Assembly: GCF_947039605.1 (NCBI RefSeq)
Contig: NZ_CAMQZG010000010.1
Location: 18,916 to 82,915, forward strand
Source: an uncultured Clostridium sp.
GTDB lineage: Bacteria > Bacillota > Clostridia > Clostridiales > Clostridiaceae
Reading direction: 5' to 3'
Length of the DNA: 64,000 nt
This document shows, piece after piece, positions 26,422 to 37,522 of the stretch; positions within the stretch are counted from its first letter, which is position 1, and every line of letters begins with the position of its first letter. Below the pieces are notes generated by a model, which worked only from the letters and a program-made list of their open reading frames with translations, had not been told where the DNA came from and made no database searches. The position numbers and the translations under genes were made by a program.

Positions 26422-26787
26422 TTAATATTTTAAAACTAAATCCATCAAAATATTAGTGTAATAAATAAAATCTTTTTCTTCTTTACTTCCAATAGCCTTA
26501 ATAAGTTCTAAGATACTCATACTTAACTCTCTTAAATATTTATCTAAATATTTTTTACTATTTGTATATCCAACAAGTTCTAAAAGAACTATAATCATAG
26601 GTTCTACTATAGTATTTATCTCACTAAGCCTATTTTTTGCAATAAAGATTTCACTTTGCTTTAATTTAACTTGAGTTATAATACTCCCTCTAAAAGAGTC
26701 AAGTATATCTCTTAGATTATATATTTGGTCTTCTAATATTATTGCATTATTCTTCCCTATTAGCTTTGATACTAAAATTTTATCCAT
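26422..26787 (-). CDS. Hypothetical helical protein
   Basis: This 121-residue protein is predicted by composition to be nearly all helix, rich in Leu, Ile and Lys, with no membrane segment and no Cys or His cluster. A GAGGTG site precedes the ATG. It lies downstream of gpmI, beyond a weak terminator, and upstream of dut. I do not recognise it. Confidence 0.6.
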   Translation of the reverse strand: MDKILVSKLIGKNNAIILEDQIYNLRDILDSFRGSIITQVKLKQSEIFIAKNRLSEINTIVEPMIIVLLELVGYTNSKKYLDKYLRELSMSILELIKAIGSKEEKDFIYYTNILMDLVLKY

Positions 26788-26874
26788 ATATAATCACCTC
26801 ATAATATATAGTATTATATATTATAATTTTAAACAACTAAAAAATTTCTATTTTTTTGCATATATATATATAAT

Positions 26875-26903
26875 GAAAGAGGCCTGAATTTCTTCAGCCC
26901 TCT
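26875..26903 (-). terminator. Probable terminator after gpmI
   Basis: AGAGGGCTGAA pairs with TTCAGGCCTCT across a 4-base loop. The T-run after it is short. Confidence 0.6.
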
Positions 26904-26916
26904 TAAAATAAATTAT

Positions 26917-28452
26917 TTATTTATTTAATAATGATACTCCAGTCATTTCTACTGGTTTATCAAGACCTAATGTTTCTAACATACATGGTGCTATATCAGC
27001 AAGTTTACCATCAGCTAAGTTTTTACCCTCTGAATTGTTTGCAATCCAGTAGAATGGCACTAAATTAGTTGTATGTGCTGTCATAGGTGTACCTGTTGAA
27101 TAATCTATCATTACTTCAGCATTACCATGGTCAGCTGTAATAAATAATGTTCCATCTTTTTCAAGTATCTTCTCAGATATTCTTCCAACACATGTATCAA
27201 CAGTTTCTACAGCCTTAATTGCTGCATCAACAACACCTGTGTGTCCAACCATATCTGGGTTGGCATAGTTCACAATTATAACATCATATTTATCAGCATC
27301 TATTTCAGCTAATAATTTATCTGTTAATTCTGGTGCATTCATTTCTGGTTGTAAATCATAAGTTGCAACCTTTGGTGATGGTACAAGTAATCTATCCTCA
27401 CCTTCATTTGGTGCTTCTATACCACCATTAAAGAAGAATGTTACGTGAGCATATTTTTCTGTTTCAGCTGCTCTTAATTGCTTAATACCTTTACTTGCTA
27501 AATACTCTCCAAGAGTATTTGTGTGTGATTCTGGTCTATAGCAAACTTCAACATTTTCTATTGTAACATCATATTGAGTCATACATACAAATGTTGTCTT
27601 AACTAATTCTCTATCAAATCCTGCAAAATCAACATCTACCATAGCTCTTGTAAGTTCTCTAGCTCTATCTGGTCTAAAGTTAAAGAATATAACTGAATCC
27701 TTTGAATTAATTTTTCCTACTGGATTTTCACCATTCATTATTACTGTAGGTAATACAAATTCATCAGTCTTATTATCATGATATGAAGCATCCATAGCTG
27801 CTAAAGCTGATGTAGCTTTTTCACCTTCTGCTTTAACCATAGCATTATAAGCAAGTTCTACTCTATCCCATCTATTATCTCTATCCATAGCATAATATCT
27901 ACCACTTATTGAAGCAATTTCACCTACTCCAATTTCTTTCATAGCAGCTTCTAATTCTTCTACGAAGGCTCTTCCTGATGACGGTGCAACATCTCTTCCA
28001 TCCATGAAAGCATGAACATAAACTTTTGTTAATTCATTCTTTTTAGCAAGTTGTAATAAACCTTTTAAATGGTCTATATGTGAGTGAACTCCACCACTTG
28101 ATAAAAGTCCCATTAAGTGTAAAGCAGTTCCGTTTTCTTTAGCATTTTTAACGGCTGTCATTAATCCTTTATTTTCAAAGAAATCTCCATCTGCAATTGC
28201 TTTAGTTATTCTTGTAAGCTCTTGGTAGATTATTCTTCCTGTTCCTATGTTTAAATGTCCAACTTCTGAGTTACCCATTTGTCCCTCTGGAAGTCCTACT
28301 TGCATACCTGATGCATTAAGTCTTGAAACTGGATATTTAGCCATTAATCTATCTAAATTAGGTTTTTTAGCAGCTGCAACAGCATTTCCGTCTCCTGCTT
28401 CTGTAATTCCCATTCCATCTAATATCATTAACATTACTGGTTTCTTTGTCAT
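26917..28452 (-). CDS. gpmI: 2,3-bisphosphoglycerate-independent phosphoglycerate mutase
   Basis: The enzyme interconverts 3- and 2-phosphoglycerate using two manganese ions. The 511-residue protein belongs to the alkaline phosphatase superfamily: LDGMG near 8-12, the phospho-Ser in MGNSEVGH near 60-67, FMDGRD near 148 and TADHGNAEVM near 444-453. A TTGGAGGGG site precedes the ATG. It follows tpiA in the glycolytic block. Confidence 0.97.
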   Translation of the reverse strand: MTKKPVMLMILDGMGITEAGDGNAVAAAKKPNLDRLMAKYPVSRLNASGMQVGLPEGQMGNSEVGHLNIGTGRIIYQELTRITKAIADGDFFENKGLMTAVKNAKENGTALHLMGLLSSGGVHSHIDHLKGLLQLAKKNELTKVYVHAFMDGRDVAPSSGRAFVEELEAAMKEIGVGEIASISGRYYAMDRDNRWDRVELAYNAMVKAEGEKATSALAAMDASYHDNKTDEFVLPTVIMNGENPVGKINSKDSVIFFNFRPDRARELTRAMVDVDFAGFDRELVKTTFVCMTQYDVTIENVEVCYRPESHTNTLGEYLASKGIKQLRAAETEKYAHVTFFFNGGIEAPNEGEDRLLVPSPKVATYDLQPEMNAPELTDKLLAEIDADKYDVIIVNYANPDMVGHTGVVDAAIKAVETVDTCVGRISEKILEKDGTLFITADHGNAEVMIDYSTGTPMTAHTTNLVPFYWIANNSEGKNLADGKLADIAPCMLETLGLDKPVEMTGVSLLNK

Positions 28453-28607
28453 TATAATTCCCCTCCAAACTATTTTCTTATCTCTAGTTCTATATTTTAG
28501 ATTTTATATCTTCAATATATAAAATTTAAAATACTACTCTTAGATAACTATTTCTATTTATTAAGTCAATAAGCTTCTTCTTTATATCTATATTATAATA
28601 CTTTTAA

Positions 28608-28662
28608 AAAAGAAAAACAATAGTAGTAGAGAATTATTATCAATTAACTACTACTATTGTTT
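28608..28662 (-). terminator. Terminator after tpiA
   Basis: AACAATAGTAGTAG pairs with CTACTACTATTGTT, followed by TTTTCTTTTTT on the minus strand. Confidence 0.75.
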
Positions 28663-28711
28663 ATTCCATTTCCTCTAAAATTAAACTTTTAATTTCTAAA
28701 CATTGTTATAA

Positions 28712-29458
28712 TTAGAAGTTAACTATTTGTGAGAAGTCTGTAGCTACTAAACTAGCTCCACCAACTAAAGCACCATCGATATCTGACATACCCATTTGCT
28801 CTTTAATTGTGTTAGGTTTAACTGATCCACCGTATTGAATTCTTACTTTATCAGCAACTTCTTTACCGTACATACCAGCAACCATTCCTCTGATTGCAGC
28901 TATTGTTTCATTAGCTTGCTCTGAAGTAGCAGTTTTACCTGTTCCTATAGCCCAAATTGGCTCGTAAGCTATAACAACTTTAGCAGCTTGCTCGTCTGTA
29001 AGACCAGCTAAACTTACTGTTAATTGAGCTTCGATAACCTTATTTGTTGTTCCAGCTTCTCTATTTTCTAAGCTTTCTCCATAACAAACTATTGGTGTTA
29101 TGTTATGAGCGAATGCTGCAGCTATTTTTAATTTGATTTCTGTATCATTTTCGTTATAGTATGCTCTTCTCTCACTATGTCCTAAAACAACATAATCGAT
29201 TCCCATTTGCTCTAACATCTCAGCTGAAACTTCACCTGTGAAAGCTCCTGTTTGCTCAAAGTGCATATTTTGTGCAGCTACTTTAACATTTGATCCAGCT
29301 ACTGCTTTTTTAACAGCATCTAAACATACGAAAGTTGGACATACAACTACGTCACATTTAGCATCTTTTACTAATGGCATTAATTCCTTTACTACTTCTA
29401 CTGCTTTATCAGCTGTATAATTCATTTTCCAGTTTCCTGCGATAATTGGAGTTCTCAT
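28712..29458 (-). CDS. tpiA: Triosephosphate isomerase
   Basis: The enzyme interconverts dihydroxyacetone phosphate and glyceraldehyde 3-phosphate. Motifs are GNWKMN (about 8-13, catalytic Lys), LGHSERR (His near 94) and [11 protein letters not shown] (Glu near 165). The ATG at 29458 is preceded by GAGGTG; the upstream GTG belongs to that site. This gives 248 residues, the normal length. It lies between pgk and gpmI. Confidence 0.98.
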   Translation of the reverse strand: MRTPIIAGNWKMNYTADKAVEVVKELMPLVKDAKCDVVVCPTFVCLDAVKKAVAGSNVKVAAQNMHFEQTGAFTGEVSAEMLEQMGIDYVVLGHSERRAYYNENDTEIKLKIAAAFAHNITPIVCYGESLENREAGTTNKVIEAQLTVSLAGLTDEQAAKVVIAYEPIWAIGTGKTATSEQANETIAAIRGMVAGMYGKEVADKVRIQYGGSVKPNTIKEQMGMSDIDGALVGGASLVATDFSQIVNF

Positions 29459-29616
29459 TCTATTCACCTCATAATTTATTTTGTAAACGTCTATTTTAAT
29501 TTAATCACTTAAACTAATATTTTAATTAAAGTAAGTCCCCTTACAATTAAAGACTTACTTATCTTTAATACTTCAATCTATTATATATAAAATCTTTTCC
29601 GATTAAAAACCTAAAA

Positions 29617-30807
29617 TTAGTTGTTTAAAGCATCTATTCCTGGTAATACTTTACCTTCTAAGAATTCAAGTGATGCACCACCACCTGTTGATATGTGAGA
29701 CATTTTATCTCCAAATCCTAAGATGTTAACAGCAGCAGCAGAATCTCCACCACCAATTATTGTTGTAGCATCAGCATCAGCCATAGCTTTAGCCACTGCA
29801 ACTGTACCTTTATTGAAGTTATCGAATTCGAATACTCCCATTGGTCCATTCCAGATAACTGTTTTAGCTTCTTTAACAGCATTTGCAAATAATATTTCTG
29901 ATTTAGGTCCAATATCAAGTCCCATAAATCCATCAGCAATATTTTGATCTTCTGTTATAACTGCTTCTACATCTTTAAACTCAGCAGAAATTCTGTGGTC
30001 TACAGGTAATAATAACTTAACACCTTTAGCCTCAGCTTTAGCTAACATTTCTTTAGCATATTCCACTTTGTCTTCTTCTACAAGTGAGCTTCCAACTGTA
30101 AATCCTTGACCTTTTAAGAATGTATAAGCCATTCCTCCACCAATGATTAATGTATCAACTTTTTCTAATAAGCTGTTTATAACATTGATTTTATCTGAAA
30201 CTTTAGCTCCACCAAGTATAGCAACAAAAGGTCTAACTGGTGTTTCTACAGCTTTTCCTAAGAAATCAAGTTCTCTTTGAATTAAGAATCCACAAACTGA
30301 TGGATTAAGGTACTCTGTAACTCCTACTGTTGAACAGTGAGCTCTGTGAGCTGTTCCAAAAGCATCATTAACAAACATGTCAGCAAGACTAGCTAACTCT
30401 TTTGAGAACTCTTCTCCATTTTTAGTTTCTTCTTTTCTAAATCTTGTATTTTCTAATAAAACAACATCTCCATCATTCATTGCAGCAACTGCTTTCTTAG
30501 CATTTTCTCCAACAACGATATCATCAGCAGCAAATACTACTTCTTTACCAAGCATTTCGCTTAACTTAATAGCAACTGGTGCTAATGAGAATTCTGGTTT
30601 AGCTTCACCTTTTGGTTTACCCATGTGTGAGCAAAGTATAACTTTAGCTCCATTTTTCACTAAGTATTCTATTGTTGGCATAGCACCTACAAGTCTGTTT
30701 GCATCTGTTATAACACCATCTTTTAATGGCACATTAAAGTCGCATCTTACTAATACTTTTTTCCCTTTTACTTGTATATCTTCTACTGTTTTTTTATTGA
30801 AGTTCAT
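29617..30807 (-). CDS. pgk: Phosphoglycerate kinase
   Basis: The enzyme makes ATP from 1,3-bisphosphoglycerate and ADP. Motifs are RCDFNVPL near 22-29, [10 protein letters not shown] near 59-68, LLENTRF near 117-123 and the nucleotide loop GGGDSAAAV near 370. The ATG at 30807 follows AGAGGTG; the longer frame begins with a GTG inside that site. Length is 396 residues, as expected. Confidence 0.98.
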   Translation of the reverse strand: MNFNKKTVEDIQVKGKKVLVRCDFNVPLKDGVITDANRLVGAMPTIEYLVKNGAKVILCSHMGKPKGEAKPEFSLAPVAIKLSEMLGKEVVFAADDIVVGENAKKAVAAMNDGDVVLLENTRFRKEETKNGEEFSKELASLADMFVNDAFGTAHRAHCSTVGVTEYLNPSVCGFLIQRELDFLGKAVETPVRPFVAILGGAKVSDKINVINSLLEKVDTLIIGGGMAYTFLKGQGFTVGSSLVEEDKVEYAKEMLAKAEAKGVKLLLPVDHRISAEFKDVEAVITEDQNIADGFMGLDIGPKSEILFANAVKEAKTVIWNGPMGVFEFDNFNKGTVAVAKAMADADATTIIGGGDSAAAVNILGFGDKMSHISTGGGASLEFLEGKVLPGIDALNN

Positions 30808-30852
30808 ACCGTTCACCTCTTAAAATTATTTTTTATAGTAAAATAACTAATT

Positions 30853-30903
30853 ATAAAAAAAGAGCCCCGGCTTATAGTCTTAACTACAAAACCAGGCCTC
30901 CTT
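30853..30903 (-). terminator. Imperfect terminator after gapA
   Basis: GAGGCCTGG pairs imperfectly with CCGGGGCTC, followed by seven T on the minus strand. Between gapA and pgk it may lower pgk transcription relative to gapA. Confidence 0.6.
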
Positions 30904-30934
30904 TTATTTATTATTAATATTCAATTTTCTAAAA

Positions 30935-31963
<1,029 letters not shown>

Positions 31964-32018
31964 TTAAATATATATTTAAGTTTTAAGAATTAAATTTTCT
32001 TAAAATCTTTTTAGCTAA

Positions 32019-33047
32019 TTAATTTTTTAAAATACTTATAATTTTTTCTGCGGCACATTCATCTGTTACTAAAACTACTTTATTATTATTAAATAATGTA
32101 GCAATTATTGCTTCGACTTTATCATCTCCGCCTGCAACAGCTATTTCTTCTCTTACATTTTTAAGAGAATTAATATTTATTCCGGGTGATGTACTTACTG
32201 ATATTACTTTTGATTCATTATCAAAATAACATCCGAATGCCTCTCCTATAGCACCACTATCTAAAAGTTTTTGTTGTTGTTCTTCAGATATACCTCTTTT
32301 TAATACCATCTTATCTGCTCTTCCAATTCCATAAATAAGTATGTTCGCTGATTTTATTAAATCAATAACCTCTCTTATGTCATCTTGTTCATATAAGCTT
32401 TTTAGAATATTAGCATTAACATTCTCTGGTATATGAAGCATCTTGTAACTACCTTTTAACTTTTCAGACAAGTTAGCTGCTAAAGTATTAGCTTGTGTTT
32501 CAACCTTTTTACCCATACCGCCCCTTGCTGGAACAACTAAGATACCTTGCATATTCTGCATTTTATGAAAACTATCTACTAACTCCTTCACTGCACTACC
32601 ACCGGTAATTGCTATGATATCATTGTTTTTAACAGTTTTACTTATATAAGTAGATGCTGCTTTACCTAAATCAGGTAATATACTCTTATCCTGTCGAACA
32701 TTTCCTGGAATTACTATAACTTTCCTTACTTTTAGTAATTCTTTTACCTTTTGTTCTACTTGTGATAATCCTTTTAGTTCATGAATAAACCATTTTAGAT
32801 CATCTAAAATTTTAATTCCTTCACTTGTTACAGTCATCCCTGGAGTACTAATTTCTATCAAATTTTGATCTTTTAAGAAATTAACTTCAGTCCTTACTAT
32901 TCTCTCTCCTAAGTCTAACTTACTAGCAAGCATCCTTCTTCCGATAGGTGCATTGTAGTTTATTGTTCTTAAAATTGAATATCTTTTTTCTAAAACCTCT
33001 ACAAGTTCTGGAACAATTATTTTTTGCAAATTTAAAATATTATGCAA
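32019..33047 (-). CDS. cggR: Central glycolytic genes regulator CggR
   Basis: CggR is a SorC-family repressor that releases its operator when fructose 1,6-bisphosphate binds. Residues 1-80 form a winged helix (GRRMLASKLDLGERIVRTEV) and the rest is the sugar-binding domain, including GNVRQDKS near 130 and GGSAVKELV near 163. I start at the TTG at 33047, which has GGAG nine bases upstream and gives 342 residues, close to the Bacillus protein. The longer GTG frame would translate the operator itself. It heads the cggR-gapA-pgk-tpiA-gpmI block. Confidence 0.93.
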   Translation of the reverse strand: MHNILNLQKIIVPELVEVLEKRYSILRTINYNAPIGRRMLASKLDLGERIVRTEVNFLKDQNLIEISTPGMTVTSEGIKILDDLKWFIHELKGLSQVEQKVKELLKVRKVIVIPGNVRQDKSILPDLGKAASTYISKTVKNNDIIAITGGSAVKELVDSFHKMQNMQGILVVPARGGMGKKVETQANTLAANLSEKLKGSYKMLHIPENVNANILKSLYEQDDIREVIDLIKSANILIYGIGRADKMVLKRGISEEQQQKLLDSGAIGEAFGCYFDNESKVISVSTSPGININSLKNVREEIAVAGGDDKVEAIIATLFNNNKVVLVTDECAAEKIISILKN

Positions 33048-33074
33048 ATCAAACAGCTCCTTTGGTCTTTTTAA

Positions 33075-33113
33075 GTCCCACTTGAAACTTTTCTGTCCCA
33101 CAAACTTATTATA
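33075..33113 (-). promoter_or_regulatory. CggR operator and -10 box
   Basis: A TATAAT -10 box lies at 33108-33113. Two GTGGGAC direct repeats (33095-33101 and 33075-33081) lie exactly 20 bp apart and begin at about the expected transcription start. This matches the tandem GGGAC arrangement of the known CggR operator, so the operon should be autorepressed. Confidence 0.8.
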
Positions 33114-33202
33114 AACTATTAGTGAATAAATTAAAAGGATTTTAAGACCTTTTTACAAATTTTTTTTGTTAAAAAACTGTGAACACCACTCTATTAAAGT
33201 AT

Positions 33203-33237
33203 GAAAATAAGAGCATAATTTACTTATACTCTTATTA
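33203..33237 (-). terminator. Terminator after rpoN
   Basis: AATAAGAGTATAA pairs with TTATGCTCTTATT, followed by TT and then ordinary sequence; it separates rpoN from cggR. Confidence 0.7.
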
Positions 33238-33270
33238 TTATTAAAAATATTGTTTTTTATTACTAAATTA

Positions 33271-34668
33271 TTAAAATCTTTTCCTTTTACTTGATGATTT
33301 AATACCAAGTTCTTCTCTGTACTTTGCTACAGTCCTTCTAGAAATTTTCATATCAACCTCTAAAAGCTTATTTTCTATCATCTGATCTGATAAAGGTTTT
33401 ATCTTATCTTCAGCTTTAATTATTTCTTCTATTTCTCTCTTAATGTTAGTAACAGTCACATCTTCATCATCTGAATTACTATTATTTATTGTATTATTTG
33501 ATATTCCTGCTACAAATAAATCTTTTATTTTTACAGTACCAAAAGTTGTTAAAATATATTTTTCTCTTATTGCCCTTGATACTGTTGACTCATGCATATC
33601 TATAGCTTCTGCTATTTGTTTTAAAGTCATTGGTTTTAAAGCTTTTTTTCCATGTTCAAAAAAACCTCTTTGGAATTCTAATATTTTTTCCAATACTTTG
33701 TAAAGCGTAGACTTTCTTTGTTCAATACTTTTTATTAAAAACATTGCTTTGTTCATTTTTTCTTTAACATAGTCTTTTGCATCTTTATCATCTTCATTTA
33801 ATACTTCATTATATATTGGGTTTATAGACAATGTTGGAATCACCTTATTATTCATTATTATAAAGTACTCTCCATCTATTTTTCTTATCTCTGCATCTGG
33901 TATTACAAATTTAACCTCTTCGCCTGTATAAAAACCTCTAGCTGGCTTTGGTTCTAATTTTTTAATCATATCACCATAATCCTGTGCATCTTTTATACTT
34001 ATCTTTAATCTCTTTGCAATTACCTGATATTTATTATCGGCTATATCTTCTAAATGATTATTTATCATAGTTTCTGTAATATCATTTAGTGTTTTTTTCT
34101 TTCTCAATTGAATAATTAAACACTCTTTTAGAGTCCTTGCTCCTATTCCAAGAGGTTCTAACCCTTGTACAATTGTAAGTGCAAGCTCTACTTCCTCATG
34201 TTCTTCATAAAGTTCATTTGTAATTTCTTCTAATGTTATATCTAAATAACCCTTCTCATTTAGACTTTCTATCATATACTCTGTTAGAATTCTTTCTTTA
34301 CTTGTAAGATTTAACTCTGTTATCTGTTCTTTCAAAAAATCTTTAAGTGACTTTTCATTTGTAATAAAATTGAAAGGTGATGCCTTCTCATCATTACTGC
34401 TATAATCACCATAACTTTGAGACCCATAATTATCAAATTCTAAATATTTGATAAACTCTTTGTAATCTATCCTATCTTGCTCTTTTTTCTCTGGCATTTC
34501 CATATCATGAAAACTTGCTTCTAAAACAGGATTTTCTGCATATTCTTTTTCTATATATTCCCTTAAATCACAAGTCGACATTTGTAGAAGCTTGATTGAT
34601 TGTTGCATTTGTTGTGTCATTACAAGTTTTTGTTCTTGTGACATTGTTAAGCTAAAATTCATTTCCAT
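33271..34668 (-). CDS. rpoN: RNA polymerase sigma-54 factor
   Basis: Sigma-54 directs polymerase to -24/-12 promoters and needs AAA+ activators. Region I is Gln-rich (LVMTQQMQQSIKLLQMS, about 14-30), the core-binding domain lies about 95-250, and the C-terminus carries the RpoN box as ISRRTVAKYRE (about 448-458; ISRRTV instead of the usual ARRTV). I start at the ATG at 34668, where GGGTGTG lies upstream. In many Firmicutes rpoN sits beside cggR, as here. Confidence 0.96.
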   Translation of the reverse strand: MEMNFSLTMSQEQKLVMTQQMQQSIKLLQMSTCDLREYIEKEYAENPVLEASFHDMEMPEKKEQDRIDYKEFIKYLEFDNYGSQSYGDYSSNDEKASPFNFITNEKSLKDFLKEQITELNLTSKERILTEYMIESLNEKGYLDITLEEITNELYEEHEEVELALTIVQGLEPLGIGARTLKECLIIQLRKKKTLNDITETMINNHLEDIADNKYQVIAKRLKISIKDAQDYGDMIKKLEPKPARGFYTGEEVKFVIPDAEIRKIDGEYFIIMNNKVIPTLSINPIYNEVLNEDDKDAKDYVKEKMNKAMFLIKSIEQRKSTLYKVLEKILEFQRGFFEHGKKALKPMTLKQIAEAIDMHESTVSRAIREKYILTTFGTVKIKDLFVAGISNNTINNSNSDDEDVTVTNIKREIEEIIKAEDKIKPLSDQMIENKLLEVDMKISRRTVAKYREELGIKSSSKRKRF

Positions 34669-34827
34669 ATTTACACACCCATTTTTCTTTCTATTTATCA
34701 CTACATTTACCTAGTTAAATTATCTAACAAATCTATTTTTTTTACAAGTATTCAAAGCAAACATTCCTTTTTGTACCATAAAATAAACTTTTTTTATAAA
34801 TTTCATGTCAATTACTCTATATTAAAC

Positions 34828-34862
34828 TAAAAAAGTAGCTTATACATATTTGCATAAGCTAT
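34828..34862 (-). terminator. Terminator at the end of the B12 operon
   Basis: TAGCTTAT pairs with ATAAGCTA, followed by CTTTTTTA on the minus strand, just after cblS. Confidence 0.8.
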
Positions 34863-34869
34863 CTCCTTA

Positions 34870-35643
34870 TTATTTTAAAATTTTAACTCTTCCAATCTCT
34901 AATATCTCTTCATCTATTCTTTTCTCTATTTTTCTGATCATATCTCTTTCAACTATTGCTAAAACAACAGTGCTTGGTCCTGCTGATGTTTTGCAATCTA
35001 TTTCTATATTCTCATACTTCTCTAATTCAATTCCATTTGTTTCCTCTAAAACTGATATTTCATAATCGATTCCTTTTGATCCTACAGGAATTACATCTTT
35101 TGAGTAATCTAAAATTATCTTTAATGATTTCATAGATACTATTCTATTATCATCCTCTGCTAATGATTTTATTACCTCATCACCAACAAGTGGTTTACCA
35201 ACTGCAATTAATACATCATCTTTATCAATATCCCATAATCTCTCATCTAAACCTTCTTCACCTATTACAGTTACTCCAAATGCAGTTTGCATTACTTCTA
35301 TATTATCCTCTGTACTGCCTGTTAAATTATCTTCTGTAAGTTTTCTTTCAAAATTTAATCCATTAAATTCATCCATGGCTCTTCTTATTCCATTTAGAAT
35401 TTTTTCTCCTCTTCCATCCATCTCAACACAAAGATTATTAACTATAACCTTTGGAAGCGCTCTATAACTTAGAGTTTCAAACATACAAACTCTAGTTGTT
35501 AAATATCCAACTATCTCCTCATCGACCTTTACAACATCACTGCTACTGCTACCAATTCCTCCGCAACTATCACAAGCTATTGTAAGAACTTTCCCCTCTG
35601 AAACCTCCATTAGGACCAAATCACGAAATTTAGATATTAACAT
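34870..35643 (-). CDS. cblS: Alpha-ribazole kinase, CblS-like (PurM fold)
   Basis: CblS phosphorylates alpha-ribazole so that CobS can attach it to the corrin ring, replacing CobT. This 257-residue protein has AIR-synthase-like features (ACDSCGGIGSS near 24-34, DVLIAVGKPLVGDEV near 147-161) and a C-terminal SAGPSTVVLA. Listeria and Geobacillus carry cblT-cblS pairs. Here the gene overlaps cblT by 14 bases and closes a B12 operon, which makes this reading more likely than a plain PurM relative. Confidence 0.82.
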   Translation of the reverse strand: MLISKFRDLVLMEVSEGKVLTIACDSCGGIGSSSSDVVKVDEEIVGYLTTRVCMFETLSYRALPKVIVNNLCVEMDGRGEKILNGIRRAMDEFNGLNFERKLTEDNLTGSTEDNIEVMQTAFGVTVIGEEGLDERLWDIDKDDVLIAVGKPLVGDEVIKSLAEDDNRIVSMKSLKIILDYSKDVIPVGSKGIDYEISVLEETNGIELEKYENIEIDCKTSAGPSTVVLAIVERDMIRKIEKRIDEEILEIGRVKILK

Positions 35644-36130
35644 TTTTAGCGCTCCTTTCTATTATACAAGCAATAATTATATTAACTGCACCAGCTATTG
35701 TAAGTGGTATTATCATAGCTTTCACAAACAATGATATAGACATACCCCCTATAAATATACTGTGTACTACCCCTGTAACTAATACCGAAATAGGACCATT
35801 TAGTAATATAGCTACACCTATACCTAATATTTTATTTATTTTATAAACTTTAGAAAAAATGTATACTGTTATCATCATTTCTAAAGCTATTGTTAAATGT
35901 ATCGGTAGTGTTAATGGAAAACTTGAGGTTAATGCTGTAAATATATGTCCTAAGAAACCAACTATTCCTCCTATTACCGGATTAATAATAATTCCTGCTA
36001 AAAAAGCTGGCATTGAATCAAAGGCAATACTTCCAAAAATCTTAAAATTTGCAAGAACTGCACTCATTGCTATTAAGATACTAGTTGTTGTTAATAATTT
36101 TGTTTTACTTTGAATTTTAATATTATTCAT
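35630..36130 (-). CDS. cblT: Alpha-ribazole transporter, CblT-like ECF S component
   Basis: This 166-residue membrane protein has five to six helices and the look of an ECF S component, with GIIINPVIGGIVGFLGH near 45-61. Its place between cobC and cblS in a B12 operon suggests it imports alpha-ribazole using a shared ECF module encoded elsewhere. The assignment rests mainly on context; pantothenate- or riboflavin-type S components look similar in sequence. Confidence 0.78.
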   Translation of the reverse strand: MNNIKIQSKTKLLTTTSILIAMSAVLANFKIFGSIAFDSMPAFLAGIIINPVIGGIVGFLGHIFTALTSSFPLTLPIHLTIALEMMITVYIFSKVYKINKILGIGVAILLNGPISVLVTGVVHSIFIGGMSISLFVKAMIIPLTIAGAVNIIIACIIERSAKNVNI

Positions 36131-36166
36131 TCTGTCCCCTTATTTCTTTATATTTCATTTAAAAGT

Positions 36167-36766
36167 CTATACATTTATTAAGTTTTTTAAATATGCAAAT
36201 CCTTGCTTATATTCAATCTCTACAATTGAACTATTTCCATTGTAGAAGCTCCAAAACTTTTCTAGAGGTATATCTAATAAATATAATATCGAAATCTTTA
36301 TTATACCCTCATGCGCAACAACTATTGAATCTTCATTTTCTTCGCATAATTCTTCCAAAAATTTTTCAACACGATTTTGACATTCAATAAGGCTCTCACC
36401 ATTTGGAATCTTATAGTTTATATAATCCTTTACCCAATTCTTATATTCAACTTTTTTTTCTAATTCCTTATGACTTTTACCTTCAAAAATTCCAAAATTG
36501 TACTCTCTTAAGTATTCGACTTCTACTAGTTTAAATCCTTTATTTTTCGATATTTTTTTTGCAAGTTTTTTACATCTTGTTAAAGGACTTGTATATACCT
36601 TAGTTTTATTAGAAACTTCTGATAAAATTTTAAAATCTTCTAATAAATTTGTTACATGTTCCATCTGTTTTTCACCAAGACTTGTTAATTCATAATCAAT
36701 TTGCCCTCCATATATTTGTTTTTTATTCCCCTCACTTTGAGTATGTCTTATAAAGACTATTTTCAT
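36167..36766 (-). CDS. cobC: Alpha-ribazole phosphatase, histidine phosphatase family
   Basis: The enzyme removes the 5'-phosphate from alpha-ribazole phosphate or cobalamin phosphate. It has 199 residues with the catalytic FIRHTQSEGNKKQIYGG (phospho-His near residue 7), LTSLGEKQ, VYTSPLTRCKKLA near 59-71 and VVAHEGIIKI near 147. It overlaps cobS by four bases (ATGA), so translation is coupled. General histidine phosphatases look alike, but the operon fixes the role. Confidence 0.88.
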   Translation of the reverse strand: MKIVFIRHTQSEGNKKQIYGGQIDYELTSLGEKQMEHVTNLLEDFKILSEVSNKTKVYTSPLTRCKKLAKKISKNKGFKLVEVEYLREYNFGIFEGKSHKELEKKVEYKNWVKDYINYKIPNGESLIECQNRVEKFLEELCEENEDSIVVAHEGIIKISILYLLDIPLEKFWSFYNGNSSIVEIEYKQGFAYLKNLINV

Positions 36767-37515
36767 TTAACTACTCCTATTACATTTATTAATATATATG
36801 ATGATATTAACCAAGATATTTGTGATATTTCTACTATCATTCCTAAAATATCACCTGTAACACCATCTATTTTTGTTTCAGTAAATTTCACCAATTTAAT
36901 TACTACTATATATGAAACTAACAACCCTAAAATAGCTATAAAATTCGAAGTTATTATACATATAATTACACATAGTAAATTTACTGTTATAAACATTGTT
37001 AAACAGTTTTTTGTTGCACCTTTTTCAACAAAGATTTTTCCCAAGCCTGCTTCTTTTCCATATACCGAAATCTTGCTTACAATATAAAGATTGCACCTTC
37101 CAACAATTGGCATTATAAAAATTGCTACATAATTTGATTCTCCTAAAAAAATTGTATAACCAATCACTATTAATATTAATGATAGTACTCCAAAAGCACC
37201 AACTCTACTATCTTTCATTATCTCAAGTATTCTTTCTTTATTTCTCCCACTAAATAATCCATCAAAACTATCTGATAAACCATCTAAGTGTAATCCACCA
37301 GTTATAAATATGTATGTTAGTGTTAATATAAATCCAACTACTAACCTATTTTCTAAAGTTTTTAAGCACATTGAAACTAATAATAATATTAATCCAATTA
37401 TTACCCCTACAATCGAAGTCAAATTTATTGATTTTTCAAATTTATCTTCTGAATATTTTATTTTTCCAACTGGAATTCTTGTTAAGAAACTCAACATCAA
37501 TTTTAGTCTATTCAT
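36763..37515 (-). CDS. cobS: Adenosylcobinamide-GDP ribazoletransferase CobS
   Basis: CobS joins adenosylcobinamide-GDP with alpha-ribazole or its phosphate, the last assembly step of B12, in the membrane. The 250-residue protein has six or seven helices and the conserved LSFLTRIPVGKI near 9-20, and GGLHLDGLSDSFDGLFSG near 73-90, whose acidic residues bind metal. It lies between cobC and cobU. Confidence 0.95.
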   Translation of the reverse strand: MNRLKLMLSFLTRIPVGKIKYSEDKFEKSINLTSIVGVIIGLILLLVSMCLKTLENRLVVGFILTLTYIFITGGLHLDGLSDSFDGLFSGRNKERILEIMKDSRVGAFGVLSLILIVIGYTIFLGESNYVAIFIMPIVGRCNLYIVSKISVYGKEAGLGKIFVEKGATKNCLTMFITVNLLCVIICIITSNFIAILGLLVSYIVVIKLVKFTETKIDGVTGDILGMIVEISQISWLISSYILINVIGVVK

Positions 37516-37522
37516 ATCACAC

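Noticed and set aside
30377..30823. 148-codon ORF on the plus strand
   Set aside because: It is opposite pgk, whose sequence is highly conserved, and matches no family.
36701..37087. 128-codon ORF on the plus strand
   Set aside because: It is the antisense shadow of cobS and cobC, which have clear family motifs.
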